Positions 48,644 through 59,789 of a DNA stretch of 64,000 nt are shown one piece after another. This DNA is from Ischnura elegans (Eukaryota > Arthropoda > Insecta > Odonata > Coenagrionidae): positions 9,176,001 through 9,240,000 of the forward strand of contig NW_025791658.1 in the NCBI RefSeq assembly GCF_921293095.1, read 5' to 3'. The first letter of the stretch is position 1. The number at the start of each line of letters is the position of its first letter. The position numbers were made by a program, and so were the translations under genes. The notes beneath the pieces are model-generated. The model saw only the letters and a program-made list of their open reading frames with translations, was not told the DNA's origin and did no database searches.

Positions 48644-51600
48644 CACAGTGGTCCGGATCCGGAAAAAGGTGGACAAAAATCATTTATCCGACTTTCTTGA
48701 AACTCGCTTAGACTATACAAGTTATGTAGTAATATGTCTGGGGTATCATCTCTCATGCTTAATTTTTTATTTAAAAAATTGTTTGCTTAGATACATTGCG
48801 TCAAAGTAGCACTATTTCTAATGGAAACTCGATTTTTCCGTTTTTTCGAAAATTACGTATTTTAGATTTATTTTTGACTTTACGCCGCCAATTATATTGA
48901 TAAACTAACTTTGCAATATAGTAATATGGACAATTCACTGTCATAAAATATAGATTTCAACCTTTTAGAGATGTTGATGATTGCTGTAGAATTATTTGAA
49001 GAGGAGTGATTTTTTTCGGAAAAATTCGCATAAATGTTGAGTTATAAAAAAAGTGACGTCGATTTGCGCAAATTCGGCTATTGGTGACAATAAAGTACAG
49101 TATTATAAAGATATTGGTAAAAAAATCAGCTGCAAATCTGTGCGAGTCAGCGAATAACAACGATTTATGTTCCTGGCCGCGGAAGACGTGAGCGTCGACA
49201 CGCTAGCATCAGCGCAGTGTAGGCACATGGTAAAATGTGTCTCCCAATGTTTCATGGGCCAGAATCACAAAAATAAGAATTTTAGCATTTTAAAACCTAT
49301 TTTATACTTTGTAATCATCCAAACTTAATCTGTGTGTGGACCAAGAGAATAATTTCGGAACAATTTGAATTAGGTTAAGCGCAGTTAGGACGCTGGGAGA
49401 GGAGATAAAATATTTTCTTCGATCGCTTCTATGAACGACTTCGATCGCGTTTTGGTAATCTATTGAAGTACATACGACAGGCAACATGCACTGCTACTGG
49501 GAAAACCCACTACCGGCTTCCCTTTCTTTCAATCCGAAGTGGCAAGAGACCCGTTACCCGAACACGCGCCGGAGCTTAGGGAAGTGGGAAGGGGTTCTTA
49601 GTTGGGACATTTTACTATCTTATAACTTGGTGCACCACCCAACTTGAGTTTATTGCTGTCCTAGGGGCGGTCTTACCTGCAAGTGAAGCTGCACGTGTTA
49701 ATAGATGAGGTCTTTACCCTCCACCCGCCTCCTTTTGGACGGGTTGTATTGCAGGTCGGCCGCTAGTATGCATTTTCACACAAAATCTAAACGTTTCACA
49801 TTTCTCATTACGGGGTCAAACCCTACTCCTACAAGTTATCCAGGAGAATACCCACATTTCCATTGGTAAAGATTACTCCTCTTTTTAACCCCATCTAAAT
49901 TTCGGTCGAAGCATTTTGGTACCCTTCATTTTCAACTTTTCTGTCGATGTGAACACATACCCATCACTAATTGCGAAGTCCTATTTTGGCTACAGTTTTT
50001 GTGATTTACAGTCATCTCCCAAAGACGTTATAGTGTTGTGATAGCTAAACAAATTACGAGCTATTAGTTCCTGACAACCACAGAAATAAGGATTAATGAG
50101 CAGGTGTACTATGTGTCATTTATTACCGTTTCTAGTTTCCGTTTTTTAAAATTGGTCTGAGACGAGGTACCGAACTAATTTTTCATATTTTCCCTTCTTT
50201 TTGATATTTAAACTTTGTAGAAAGAAGCCTGTTTTGTAGCTTTTTACAAACCTCTGTTTTTATTATTGACTGCCAAAAATGTCATGGACATTTACGCGGC
50301 GAGACCTAGCGAAAAAATGCTGGAGAAAAAAGAGATAACCATAGTTGCTCGAAAAAGGAATTTGAATGCATATCTAGAGGGTTGTTTCAGATTACACGGA
50401 GATGAGGAGGCAAAACTTGAGCTTATTAATTTTTTGAACATGAAATTTTTTTATTCTGGCGAGAGACGATGGCGAGCTAGTTCGCGATCAGTCTCTCTTT
50501 TTGGAGAGGAATGGCACCTGGTTGGACAAAATTGTTGATTTCCCTGATGTATTTCGCAACCTTCCAAGCACCTCAGGTTCGTATTTTCCTATTATTCTAA
50601 TGGTGACATGGGGTCCCCTGGGATATTGCTCTAGTAGTCTTACTTTTTAACAGGTACTTCCGATATAAAAACGGGTAGGCCACTTTTTACTACGCGCTCC
50701 AAAATAAGGAAAACGAAGTTGCTTGAAGACAATTAATTTTTTGGAGTAGAAAAAAAGTTAATCTTTCAATTCTCAGCAATTTTGAGATCTCTGTCTTGCG
50801 GATTTTTGATTTATCCGGTAAAATTTAAAAAGTTCTGCTTGGATACAGCGGAAAATTTTGTGAGACATTATGGATGGTTTTACATGCCACCCACGGAGCA
50901 CAAAGTATTAATAAATGGTACAGATGTCATCTAGTCGGCTCTTCTTCCTAATGGAGAACTATTGCAGGAGGCTCAGGAATCTCGCAATAAAGATATTAGA
51001 AAATATCGCGAGCATCATATATATATATTTTCGGAGACTGATCCTAAAATCGGACCCTTTTATTAGCACATTAGGAACTGACTGAACAAATGCCGGGGCC
51101 TTAAAGATCTTCCGCAGGAGGTTCGAGATCTCTTGGTGTTGCAAGAGTCTCAAAATTCTGCGAGCGAATGCGAAGAGGAGGACGGGTGGGATTCAGAAGA
51201 ATCTGATGATGCATAATCATAATATATAATTGTAAGTTTTAAGGCATTAACCATGCTAATATGAGAATAAAATTCACTTAAATACTATTTTGACACTTAT
51301 TTAATAATTACTTTTAGTCCATACAGAAGAACCTCAAGAAATCTGGAAATCGCATCTCTTTAACGTGAGTCAATGAACCCAACAACCCTACTTTTAGCCG
51401 TTTTTTTGATTATTGACTAATTTCAAAGATAATCAACTCATACTTCATAACTAATTATCATTCATTTTAATATTTTATCATGATTTGCGTTTGTCTATGC
51501 AATCAGCGTTACAATTAGCCAGTAAATAAGTTAAAGTTCCACGATATCGCCTAAAATAATGGTTTTTTCGCAAAAATAACTACAGAAATGAAAATAGCAT

Positions 51601-51687
51601 GCCAAAAAACATAAAGAGAGCAATTTTCAAAGACATACATCGAAAATCTGATTTTTGTCCAACTTTTTCGCGATCCGGACCACTGTG
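48644..51687 (+). mobile_element. Transib-like DNA transposon, decayed
   Basis: The 3,044-bp element starts CACAGTGGTCCGGATC and ends in the near-exact inverse. The two TIRs agree over about 38 bases with a few differences. It is flanked by CGGCC on both sides. From each end the order is CACAGTG, 22 bases, then ACAAAAATC, the same spacing as in the palindromic element at 5831. Heptamer-like ends, GC-rich 5-bp TSDs and a RAG1-like C-terminal motif identify Transib. The coding region is badly decayed, so the copy is dead. Confidence 0.8.
50266..51216 (+). pseudogene. Transib transposase remnant
   Basis: An open stretch (50266-50538) starts MTAKNVMDIYAARPSEKMLE. A later segment in another frame reads GTSDIKTGRPLFTTRSKIRK, after a possible intron ending in ACAG at 50654. 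The conserved C-terminal region follows: FVRHYGWFYMPPTEHKVLIN, an in-frame TAG, SALLPNGELLQEAQESRNKD, a degenerate stretch, LKDLPQEVRDLLVLQ and an acidic tail to TAA at 51214-51216. Compared with the palindrome copies the SEE motif reads LQE, so an acidic residue is lost. Multiple stops and frame changes show no function remains. Confidence 0.55.
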
Positions 51688-51692
51688 CGGCC
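51688..51692. repeat. 5-bp target-site duplication, right copy
   Basis: CGGCC, matching 48639-48643. Confidence 0.85.
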
Positions 51693-52580
51693 CCGCGTCG
51701 GTCGCCTTATGGGGCGGGAACTTCATCAGCGTCCGGCCGACGACACCTTTGACGAAAATTACGACGGCATGCGACACGAGGTGGTTTGAAGGCGACGAAA
51801 GGGGGGGCGCTCGTATCATAGCACACGACACACACTGCAGTGAGGTTTGGAGCCGCAGATTCCAAACTTGGCATTCGTGAAGAATTTTCACTGATCATAG
51901 CAAAGGACGTGAAAAAGGATCACTCTCTCCAGGGGGGTGCATAAAGTTCTGAGCCCTCTCCCTGATGGGAGGAAAATATAGAAAAATTACAGTGCAAGAG
52001 TCTGAATTATTTAAATTAATCATGCGCGATGAAATAGGCGCAGTGTACAAGGATGATCTGTCATTTATGCTACTGTATGTATTCCTAACCATATTTTTCT
52101 AAGATAGAATGGCTTAAAACTAAAACAAGGAGGGAATGCATGCTTGCCTCCTTTTTATTTAAACTTTTCCATTGGTAAAAAGCCTGAACATATCATATCG
52201 AATGAATTTTTTTCCGACTAATGTGTTGCAACTCGAATGTCACCAAATTTTACTCGGCTAGCTGTACCACAGTTAATCCGGAATCAGTGGAACCAGGAAC
52301 GATAAATTATGAGAGATATTTCGCCGAACGTTTTTGAAATTTCAAATTCTCTGGGTATAGAGGCTGGTGATGAAGGATGTATAACAGAATAATTATGTAG
52401 GTGTTAAAAGATTAGCGTTACACAGATGTTAAACGAATTAGGGTGGGAGCCGCTAGAAACTCTAAGGCCGTGCGCCAGGATTTGATTGCTTAGCCATGTG
52501 TAATAGATATCTTTAAGAGCGAGACGGAGAACATTTTATTAGAACCTCACTGAATTTATAGGTCCGATAGGAGCGACAAA
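51693..52580. other. Intergenic DNA, no gene seen
   Basis: GC-rich up to about 51890, then AT-rich; nothing recognised. Confidence 0.35.
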
Positions 52581-52854
52581 TTAACCCATTACAACCCAAT
52601 GCTGCTCCTAAGTAGCATCAAATATGTGTACATTTTCAGCTTTATTCAGGAAAGATTTAAACTATGTGCTCTTTTGCGCTGTGAAGTTTAATGGCGACAT
52701 ATGTAGCTGCCGCAATAATAATAAATAATTATAATTTTTTTAATAAAATATATAAAAAACATATAACTCAAACATTTTATATAAAACATTTTTAATATGA
52801 GAAGTCTTGAAATTTAATTTCTCCCAGAATCAGCCCTGGGTTATGAAGGGTTGA
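52581..52854. repeat. piggyBac-like MITE, copy 2
   Basis: TTAA at 52581-52584 followed by CCCATTACAACCCAATG; the right end reads inward CCCTTCATAACCCAGGG, with TTGA in place of TTAA. The body matches the copies at 28584 and 53339 (AGCATCAAA, TTTTCAGCT, TTTAATTTCTCCCAGAA) with an AT-rich insertion of about 40 bases. Confidence 0.6.
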
Positions 52855-53338
52855 GAGAGATATTTTGCCTAAGGGATAGGTATGGAAATTTGTTTATCCC
52901 CCAATCAATAAAGGACTTTAATAAATGCTAGGTGCAACTTCGTTATAGCATTCCCTTTAATTTTGTCAACGGTTGGTGTCCTAGTACTTACGGGGTAATA
53001 TAGATGCAGATGCATTTTTATACGTGCCTTAATACTCGTGTTATTATAATTAATCATGTCAGGATTTACGCCGTGAAAGCTCTTGTGTTACGAAGCGAGT
53101 ATTGTGGCACTTAGAGCAGAATCAAGTGTGGACAAGTGTGCAAAAGGTTGTTTTTTTGTACTTAAATGTGTTTATTAATAGCATGGCAAATGCTTTCGCC
53201 TTTTTTTGTTTTATTTCGAAGGGCATTCAGTCGGCCAGTATACGTGAGCTTAAGCGGTGCATTAGTATCTATTACGGTATATAACATCTATATAACGGTA
53301 TATCCCTTCTTTTATTGAATCTCCTTCGGTAACGCAGC
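52855..53338. other. Intergenic DNA, no gene seen
   Basis: Nothing recognised. Confidence 0.35.
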
Positions 53339-53568
53339 TTAACACTTTATAACCCAATTTTGCTTCTAAGTAACATCAAAAATGTTTAAACTTTCAGCTC
53401 TATTTAAGAGATATCTAGACTAAATATTATTTTGTACTGTAAACTCTAATGACTAAATATTAAGCTGGCAGGATAATTATCATTGAATGTAAAATTTTCA
53501 AGTTTTCCAAATGAAAAATCTAGAAATTTGATTTCTCCCAGAAACAGTTCTCGGTTAGAAAGAGTTAA
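53339..53568. repeat. piggyBac-like MITE, copy 3
   Basis: Bounded by TTAA (53339-53342 and 53565-53568), with ends CACTTTATAACCC and, read inward from the right, CTCTTTCTAACCG. Body nearly collinear with copy 1 (AACATCAAAAATGTT, TTTCAGCTCTATTTA, GATTTCTCCCAGAAACAG). Confidence 0.65.
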
Positions 53569-54412
53569 ATCTGTTAAGTACTCTTAACTCATACGTACGT
53601 TATGATGTTCATGTTACCTTTGGGCGGTCCGTTAGTTTGATTGTCATGATTTCCATTAAAACTATAAGCTCGCTTTTATATTTACAAGAATTTCCATGAG
53701 AACAAATTCCCCTGGACCGGGACATTTGGATTGCCGGGTCACTGCGCAGACCATTACGCTATCCAGGTTCTTTAATTCTCATTGAAATCATACCGAGGCT
53801 CATGGTACCAGCTGTTACGCATACCGCTTTGCGCAGCTTTAGCGTAGACTTGAGGCTCTCAACCGGTCGTGGCTTCTTGGAAGTCCTTTCTCCTTAGCGT
53901 TTCCATCCTGGGCGGACCGCGAGGGCTTAACACCGTGGGTCGGTTCCCGGTCCAAGAGAATTTTTTCTAATAGCAATTCTTGTATATTTCTCTGCCATTC
54001 ACTCGCTCTTTTATATTGCTTGTGTAAAGATTTAAGGAATAACTTCCTAGTTACCGCCAGACGTAGCTATAAAGTTTGCTTGTGACGACTTGTATAAACA
54101 AAACAAAGACGTTCCTACCCGCACTGTTTTAGTGCTACACTTTGCGCAGTTAGTGCTCGAAATAGGAATTCATCGTAGTTTAAGGTAAGTTTACCTGTTA
54201 TATTTTAACAATCATTCCGGCTTGAGCACCATCTCGCATGTATTCCTTTTCTTCAACGCAGGCCTTCTCAGTCTTTAACCATAGCTTTGTTATGATTTTA
54301 TTGCTGCCACAAGGTTGCCATAATGTTATTTGCTTGTAATGACATTTAATGGCGTCGCTATTTTACTGCTTATGTGTAACACTTGAGCTAGCATTGATTT
54401 AGTAAGGCAACT
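53569..54412. other. Intergenic DNA with tRNA-like segments
   Basis: Minus-strand 53715-53775 (GGATAGCGTAATGGTCTGCG, then CCCGGTCC) looks like a decayed tRNA-derived SINE head. A plus-strand block at 53900-53950 is similar in flavour. Neither folds as a tRNA. No gene. Confidence 0.3.
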
Positions 54413-54560
54413 CATTCAGGGGCGATGTGGGGTGATTGGGGGCCCTCGGCTAGAGCTCATGATGGGGGCCCTCTCAATGGAGGATTCGCCCCCTCCCCCT
54501 TTCCACCGGAAAATTTTAGGAATGTGCAATGAGCATGCCCATAGGCGGATATAGGGGGAG
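54413..54560 (-). repeat. Dispersed repeat, copy C (end fragment)
   Basis: Starts CAGGGGCGATGTGGGGTGAT and continues GGGGCCCTC, CTCATGATGGGGGCC, then CCGGAAAATTTTAGG, the reverse-complement order of the 3' part of the repeats at 14735 and 22470. Only about 130 bases of the family are present. Confidence 0.45.
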
Positions 54561-55385
54561 GGCACGAGAGAGAGTTTGCCCCCAATCCCTCCAAACTCAC
54601 TAACCAAACCAGCATTCACTGAACTACTAAGGATTTCGCGGTGAGGAAAAATATAAAATATTTGTGCTGAGCGAGCGTACCTTCCCCCATCCATTAACGC
54701 TTCCTTCCCTACTTCCAGTCCGTGGCACTGAGTCCCACGGTAATAGATACCCCTTCGTCAAAAACTGACTAGTGAGATTTGTAACTATACCCAAAAATTG
54801 TTATCTGATATTTTTTTATCAACGAATGAATTGGAGCATGGACTACCCAGAAACACCTGCGGGGATATCGGGTTTCGCTACGGAACTGGAGACTTTGGGA
54901 AGAGTGGACGAGGAAAAAATGGAATCTCCCTCTTCTCACGAGGGAGTTTCTCACGAACTCGTCGTCTTATTTGGACTAAGGGTGGGACATGAGAGAGAGA
55001 GAGAGAGAAGAGATGCGACCAGCGTATGCCGATCGCTTCATGATGAACGCGAGCGTTGTGGGGCCCCCGAAGCTCGCCACCCCCCCCCCCCCCACACGGG
55101 GTCCTGTGGATGGCAGATTTCTATAGTGTCGATCCTTCATTAACTGGACTTTCGGCCCTTGCATTCTGCTTGCTGCATCTGTGTGTCTTTAGACCACATC
55201 TTCAACATTGTTGAATGTGCCCTTGGCACTAAAAAAGCATTGGAGGATGAATCTCGACATAGGGGACATGACAATTCAAGCGTAAGTAAGGGACCAGTGC
55301 AAGTGCCTTTCCAGTGCAAGTGAAGGAGAAAAATGAAAGAAAGTCTGATAGTGAGCGTGTGCATTGCACTCTTAAGTCTAGGAAG
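54561..55385. other. Intergenic DNA with microsatellites
   Basis: A (GA)n run at 54989-55008 and a 14-C run at 55080-55093. The frames at 54772-55164 run on both strands with no domain. Confidence 0.35.
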
Positions 55386-56470
55386 AAAAAAAATTATTAC
55401 ATGATGATGAAAATTCCCTAGATTAATCTAATTCTAAAATACTTAAATCTTATCGGCTTTACATGGCGCGGGCAGGTGGCCAAATGTCGGTACTGCAGTC
55501 ATCTAATATTATTTAGTGGAAGTAACACACATTTTATTTTTTTTGAGAGGATATCTTATTTTAGGTTTATTTATTTTTTTTGTTGGCAGGTGCCTCATTT
55601 CTTTTTTATATTTTTTTTGTGGACAAATGCCTCTTTTCTTTTCTATATATATTTTCTTGTGGGCAAATGCCTCTTTTCTGGTGTTTTATAGATTTTTTAA
55701 AAAGGTTTTCTTTTATATTATATATTTTTTTAAGTAAATCCTTTATGTATTTTGATTTTGATTTTTCCAATACAATTGTTTCTTTTTTTTACATTTAATC
55801 TGCAACCGGTTGATTGAGCTGATTGCTCTCTCACATGGTGGTTGCTTTAAATTATAACCCTTTCACAGTTATGATATTTAAAATTAAATTAGAGCAAAAG
55901 ATGATAGGAAAGAACTCGATTTGAGAGAGTTATAATTTCTCGTGTATGTCTGTAGCTTTTGAAGTGTTTTCTTTTAGCTGGGTAATTCCAGAGATCTTTT
56001 GTAAGCGTGTTTCGTGGAAAAGAATTGCTCTTTAGTCTTACAGCTTGCGACCGTATGAACTCGTGAATAGTTGGAACTCTGTTTGGGTTTCTGGTTTCTT
56101 TAATTGGTACGAGTCGGGATTGGTTTGATGTAGCGCAAGGTTTTATTTTGGTACTGTTCTAAGCGTTTTCTGTTCTGCAGGGAAGTATTGCCGAAAATTT
56201 TACTCCCGTACATCAGCCTTGGTCTAATGATACTCTTCTAGAGTGTTATTTTGTCTCGTCGCGAGATTTGCGAGCGAGAGTTTAATAATGAAGCCATGGC
56301 GGCTTTTGCTGCATTGGCTGATTTGAGGGCTTTCGGTACGTGTGTGTTCCAAGTGAGTTTTTGATCGAAATGTATCCCTAAGAATTTGTGTGATTTATCC
56401 ATTGGTATTGGGAGGGATTTGAAGGTTAGGTTTTTGGAGGGCAGGGGGTCTCAATATTTTTACTAGAGTC
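55386..56470 (-). pseudogene. Degenerate LINE, C-terminal RT remnant
   Basis: Minus-strand translation around 56420-56230 gives FKSLPIPMDKSHKFLGIHFD, LTWNTHVPKALKSA and AAKAAMASLLNSRS. Further down come the blocks SRRDKITL and RPRLMYGS, with the frame broken by stops. FLGI.FD..LTW and a following RP..YGS block are typical of the thumb/C-terminal part of the RT in Jockey- or I-like LINEs. Downstream the minus strand is A-rich, with a roughly 43-bp imperfect repeat around 55585-55690 (CTCTTTTCTTTTCTATAT, GGCAAATGCC on the plus strand). The 3' tip may be ATCATCATGTAATAAT near 55395-55410. Strongly decayed; the clade is uncertain. Confidence 0.6.
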
Positions 56471-56616
56471 TCAAAGCCCAGAGAAAACGACAAAGGCGTT
56501 TACCAGCTATAAGACTCGAAAGTATTTTTCCTCGCCGTGTTTTTTTCGCCTAAATTGTGTCATTTCGCATGTATTTTGCCGCGGGAGGTAAATGAGTTTT
56601 ATCTTACGCTAAATGT

Positions 56617-57230
56617 ACACAATAGGGTAGTTTCCTTCATCAATGAAAACGAAAGGTATTGATTGCTATTCGTTACCCACCATTAGTGTATTCCTAATAA
56701 ACAAATTATTTGGTTTTATAAATACCGGTTTAGACGAATGGCAATGGTCAATTTTTATCCTCATTTGAAAAAGTCACGATTGGTGCCCATGCGATGCCAC
56801 TCCACCTGACGTCACAGGGACCTAGTTTCTATACGAGTAAATAGGAGTTTTACATCGTCTGAGATTACCAATGCATGCATGAGGGACAGAGCTCAGGGAG
56901 ACATGTCTTAATAATCACCTATTAAAACAGCCTATGGGCGGAAAGTTTCCATCGTTTGATAGGGTATTAATAATCCTTATTTAAGCCCAGCTCTACCTGC
57001 TAGCAGGGTACTTTGCTACCTGCTAGTAGCCTGCATCGCAGCGGCACACATATCCTCGCCCCAAGGTCACCGCCCACTGCGGCAGCGGGAACCGGAATGA
57101 CGTCACACGATCTTTTCCCAGCATTCATACTTAGCCGTCGCGTTTTCGCGCGCTTGAAATTTTTCACTTTTATTTAATTTATTACTTAGTTTAAGCAAAT
57201 ATAATAGCCCAAAGCTCTATGCGTGTGAGG
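56617..57230 (+). repeat. Dispersed repeat of unknown class
   Basis: Begins ACAATAGGGTAGTTTCCTTC. The last 39 bases of the window (63962-64000) are a close second copy of this start, so this is the 5' edge of a multi-copy element. The extent to the right is uncertain. It contains paired CTGCTAGCAGG and CTGCTAGTAGC blocks at about 56998-57030. No coding sequence recognised. Confidence 0.4.
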
Positions 57231-57578
57231 AGTGCCATGCAGTCTACACCTTCACGCTATAGACGCAATTACTGTGTTGCTAATGTTTATTTCTTGGTAT
57301 TATAGCCTAAGTTATGCCCGAAGACATAAAGTGTTCATTGAATGTCCTCTTTTGCCGCAATACCCAGACAACAAGGGAGTAAGGGTCCAGGTTTGTAACT
57401 ATCGTTACGAAAATTAAGAGCGGGTTGCTAAGCCAAAATTGTTTTCCTGTTACGAAAAAAGCAATAACATGAGTCGCCAGACGCTTGCCAGAGGGATACT
57501 TTTCTTAGAGGGAACGGAGAGAGAAATTACGATTTCAGATTACAGTTCGTTATTTCTGACTCTTGAGTTTACCCCATG

Positions 57579-57590
57579 AAAGACAGAAAT
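57579..57590. repeat. 12-bp target-site duplication, left copy
   Basis: AAAGACAGAAAT, repeated exactly at 57712-57723 around the short RTE insert. Confidence 0.75.
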
Positions 57591-57711
57591 CATTATTATC
57601 ATTATAGTATTCTACCGATTAAGGTAGGTTTCCATGGATTACTAAAGAGGTGATCTGGGAGCCTCCCTTTCCTTCCAGCACTGCCTCCCTTGCCTTTCCT
57701 TCCCACACAGC
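57591..57711 (-). mobile_element. RTE 3'-end insertion, severely 5'-truncated
   Basis: Minus-strand sequence matches 36213-36300 (GGCAGTGCTGGAAGGAAAGG, CCCAGATCACC, CCATGGAAACCTACCTTAAT, CGGTAGAATACTATAAT) and ends in an ATGATAATAATG tail. Exact 12-bp duplications on both sides mark a target-primed insertion of only 121 bp. Confidence 0.8.
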
Positions 57712-57723
57712 AAAGACAGAAAT
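57712..57723. repeat. 12-bp target-site duplication, right copy
   Basis: AAAGACAGAAAT, matching 57579-57590. Confidence 0.75.
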
Positions 57724-58401
57724 AGGCATGGAATTACTCCTGGAATTCATTGAAAGCCAAGAGCTCTACCCTGGAAATCTATTCCGCTTCCATCGACGGG
57801 AGTAGGTATCCATTTGGCACAGCGCGCAATCATAAATGCATGTGCCGATATTTGTGCTTTCATCGCACTCGAAATTGAAGAAATTTACTCGTCGAGGAAG
57901 AAGTTTACTCGTCACTTTAAATAAGCTATCAAATTTTACTTTACTTATTCAGGTTGAAATGTTAAAATCTTGATAAGCACAATGGGTCAAAAAGGTTTCC
58001 TACAAATTGGAGGTACTGCCATCGCTTTCGTCGAAAATTAGGCTTCTTCTCTAGTCGTGTAATATTTTAGTCTCGTTGTTAAGTATTATTTGTATTATTG
58101 TAAAGTTGCTTGCGTGAAAATATAACCTTAGGCTCCCAAAATATACGTAATTGACTTACCGACTCTCATGTAAGTGTTTGGCAACAAAATGATATCTGCA
58201 GCTTTTTAATGGATCCTCCATGGCGAGTTTTCGATAAGGTCAATTTCGTAGGATAGTATGGCGTAGTAAGAAGGGTATCAAGATAGGTACTTGTGATGTG
58301 ATTGTGGGGAGTACGCCTTTTTAATCAATCGTGATTGGTTGCACTCTTTAAAATAATAAATTGGAAAGAGTATGGAAATTATTTTTTCCCCTCAATCGTA
58401 C
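57724..58401. other. Intergenic DNA, no gene seen
   Basis: Nothing recognised. Confidence 0.35.
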
Positions 58402-58404
58402 TAA

Positions 58405-58660
58405 GGCCCACCACACACGTTCCGGCCCGGCCTCAAGGCCCGGCCTCAAGGCCTGGCCTCGAGGCCGGCCTTGAGGCCTGGACTGCGCAGTTTGGCCGCC
58501 TCCCACACACGTTCAGTTTGGCCTCAAGGCCCGGACTGTACAGTTCGGGCCTTGAGGCCAAACTGAACGTGTGTGGCGATGCCTTGAGGCGGATCGTCGG
58601 CCGGACGGCCGGATGGGAATCCAATGAGGTCCGGCCTCAAGGCCAAGCGAAACGGAGTCG
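58405..58660 (+). repeat. Harbinger left terminal inverted repeat
   Basis: Starts GGCCCACCACACACGTTCCG and is packed with GGCCTCAAGGCC palindromes. Bases 58504-58575 form a 72-bp, nearly perfect palindrome centred on ACTGTACAGT. The end AATCCAATGAGG, GGCCTCAAGGCC is shared with the right TIR. Short frames crossing it are composition artefacts. Confidence 0.85.
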
Positions 58661-59030
58661 GAACGGAGTGTGAAGGGTGAATCCTGCAGTTCTAGACACT
58701 TGTTTTCCCCCTCCCACCACATTTTCAACCCTCTCGCATCTACTGTTTGTAAAAAAAAGCGAGACGCCATAGTTTGAGGAGCTCTATCGTCTAGATGAGG
58801 CAATCAATTTCAATGCAACGAAAAGCTACGAAAGGGAATTTATTTCTACGTTGCATCATCTACGTAAAAAAATTTCCGCCCCATATTGTTTTCTGTAATT
58901 TTTTTTTATAAAAAAGTACCAGTTTTTTGCGCCTAAAATCAAGTTTCCCAACTTTGAGCGCTTGGTAGTCCCGTAGTTTTCGATCCAATAACTTGGGATT
59001 TTTATATAAGATAGCCAAATCTATTATTAA

Positions 59031-59356
59031 CACGTTGCATACAGATGGCGAGAATTCTTGTCATTTTTTTTCCCGAACGTTCCGGACGGATGACGAAGAT
59101 TCTCGTCATTTAGGCGCGTCAACCTAAATAGTTTTAAAGCGTACAATGCGTAGTTGTTAGTACGTTTTCAATTGTTGTTCGTTATTCATAATGAATTGAT
59201 GCATCATTAAGTTTGCTTGGGTAAAGTTATATTCTAAACATTAGCTTTTTAACCATGTTTAAAACAAAGGCATTACGCCCTAATAGGCACATATTTCCAA
59301 TCTCAACACATCCACCCAGAATTCCTAGGAATTTAAATACCCCGGTACGCAACGTG
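59031..59356. repeat. Nested piggyBac-like MITE
   Basis: TTAA at 59027-59030 and 59357-59360; ends CACGTTGCATAC and, read inward from the right, CACGTTGCGTAC. A 326-bp non-coding body lies inside the Harbinger 5' region, upstream of the MADF gene, so it either inserted into this copy or is part of the family. Confidence 0.6.
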
Positions 59357-59789
59357 TTAACAATTTGCAGAAATTTAATTTTTGATACCACGAAAATTGA
59401 TAGATTTGTTGTAAACAACGCTAATATTTACTAACTTTGAAACCAAAGGATCAATTGAAAATTTATTGGCATTGTTTTGTGCTGTAGAATGTGAGCAATG
59501 TAATTACATAGATCATACACGTTAAATGTCAGCAGTATATTCAATAGTGTTTGATATTTATTCTTGTTTTGAGATCTGATTGTTAAAATGGAGCGTAATC
59601 AGCATCCTTGTTTATTCAAAAGCATAATAGCAACATACATAGCAACATGCATAGCAACATGGATACATATTCATAAGAAAATCTATTTGATGAACGTATC
59701 ATCAAAGCTGTCTTGTTGTTGATGGTGTAGTGTGCCTGTTGGCGTTGTAGTGAATTGTGAAGGATTTTGTGAAATACTTTAGGTGAAGC

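Noticed and set aside
58335-58673. Open frame rich in LASRPGLEA-type repeats, and its antisense twins at 58433-58803
   Set aside because: It lies inside the Harbinger left TIR. The repeats come from the GGCCTCAAGGCC units, which leave all frames open; it is not a protein.
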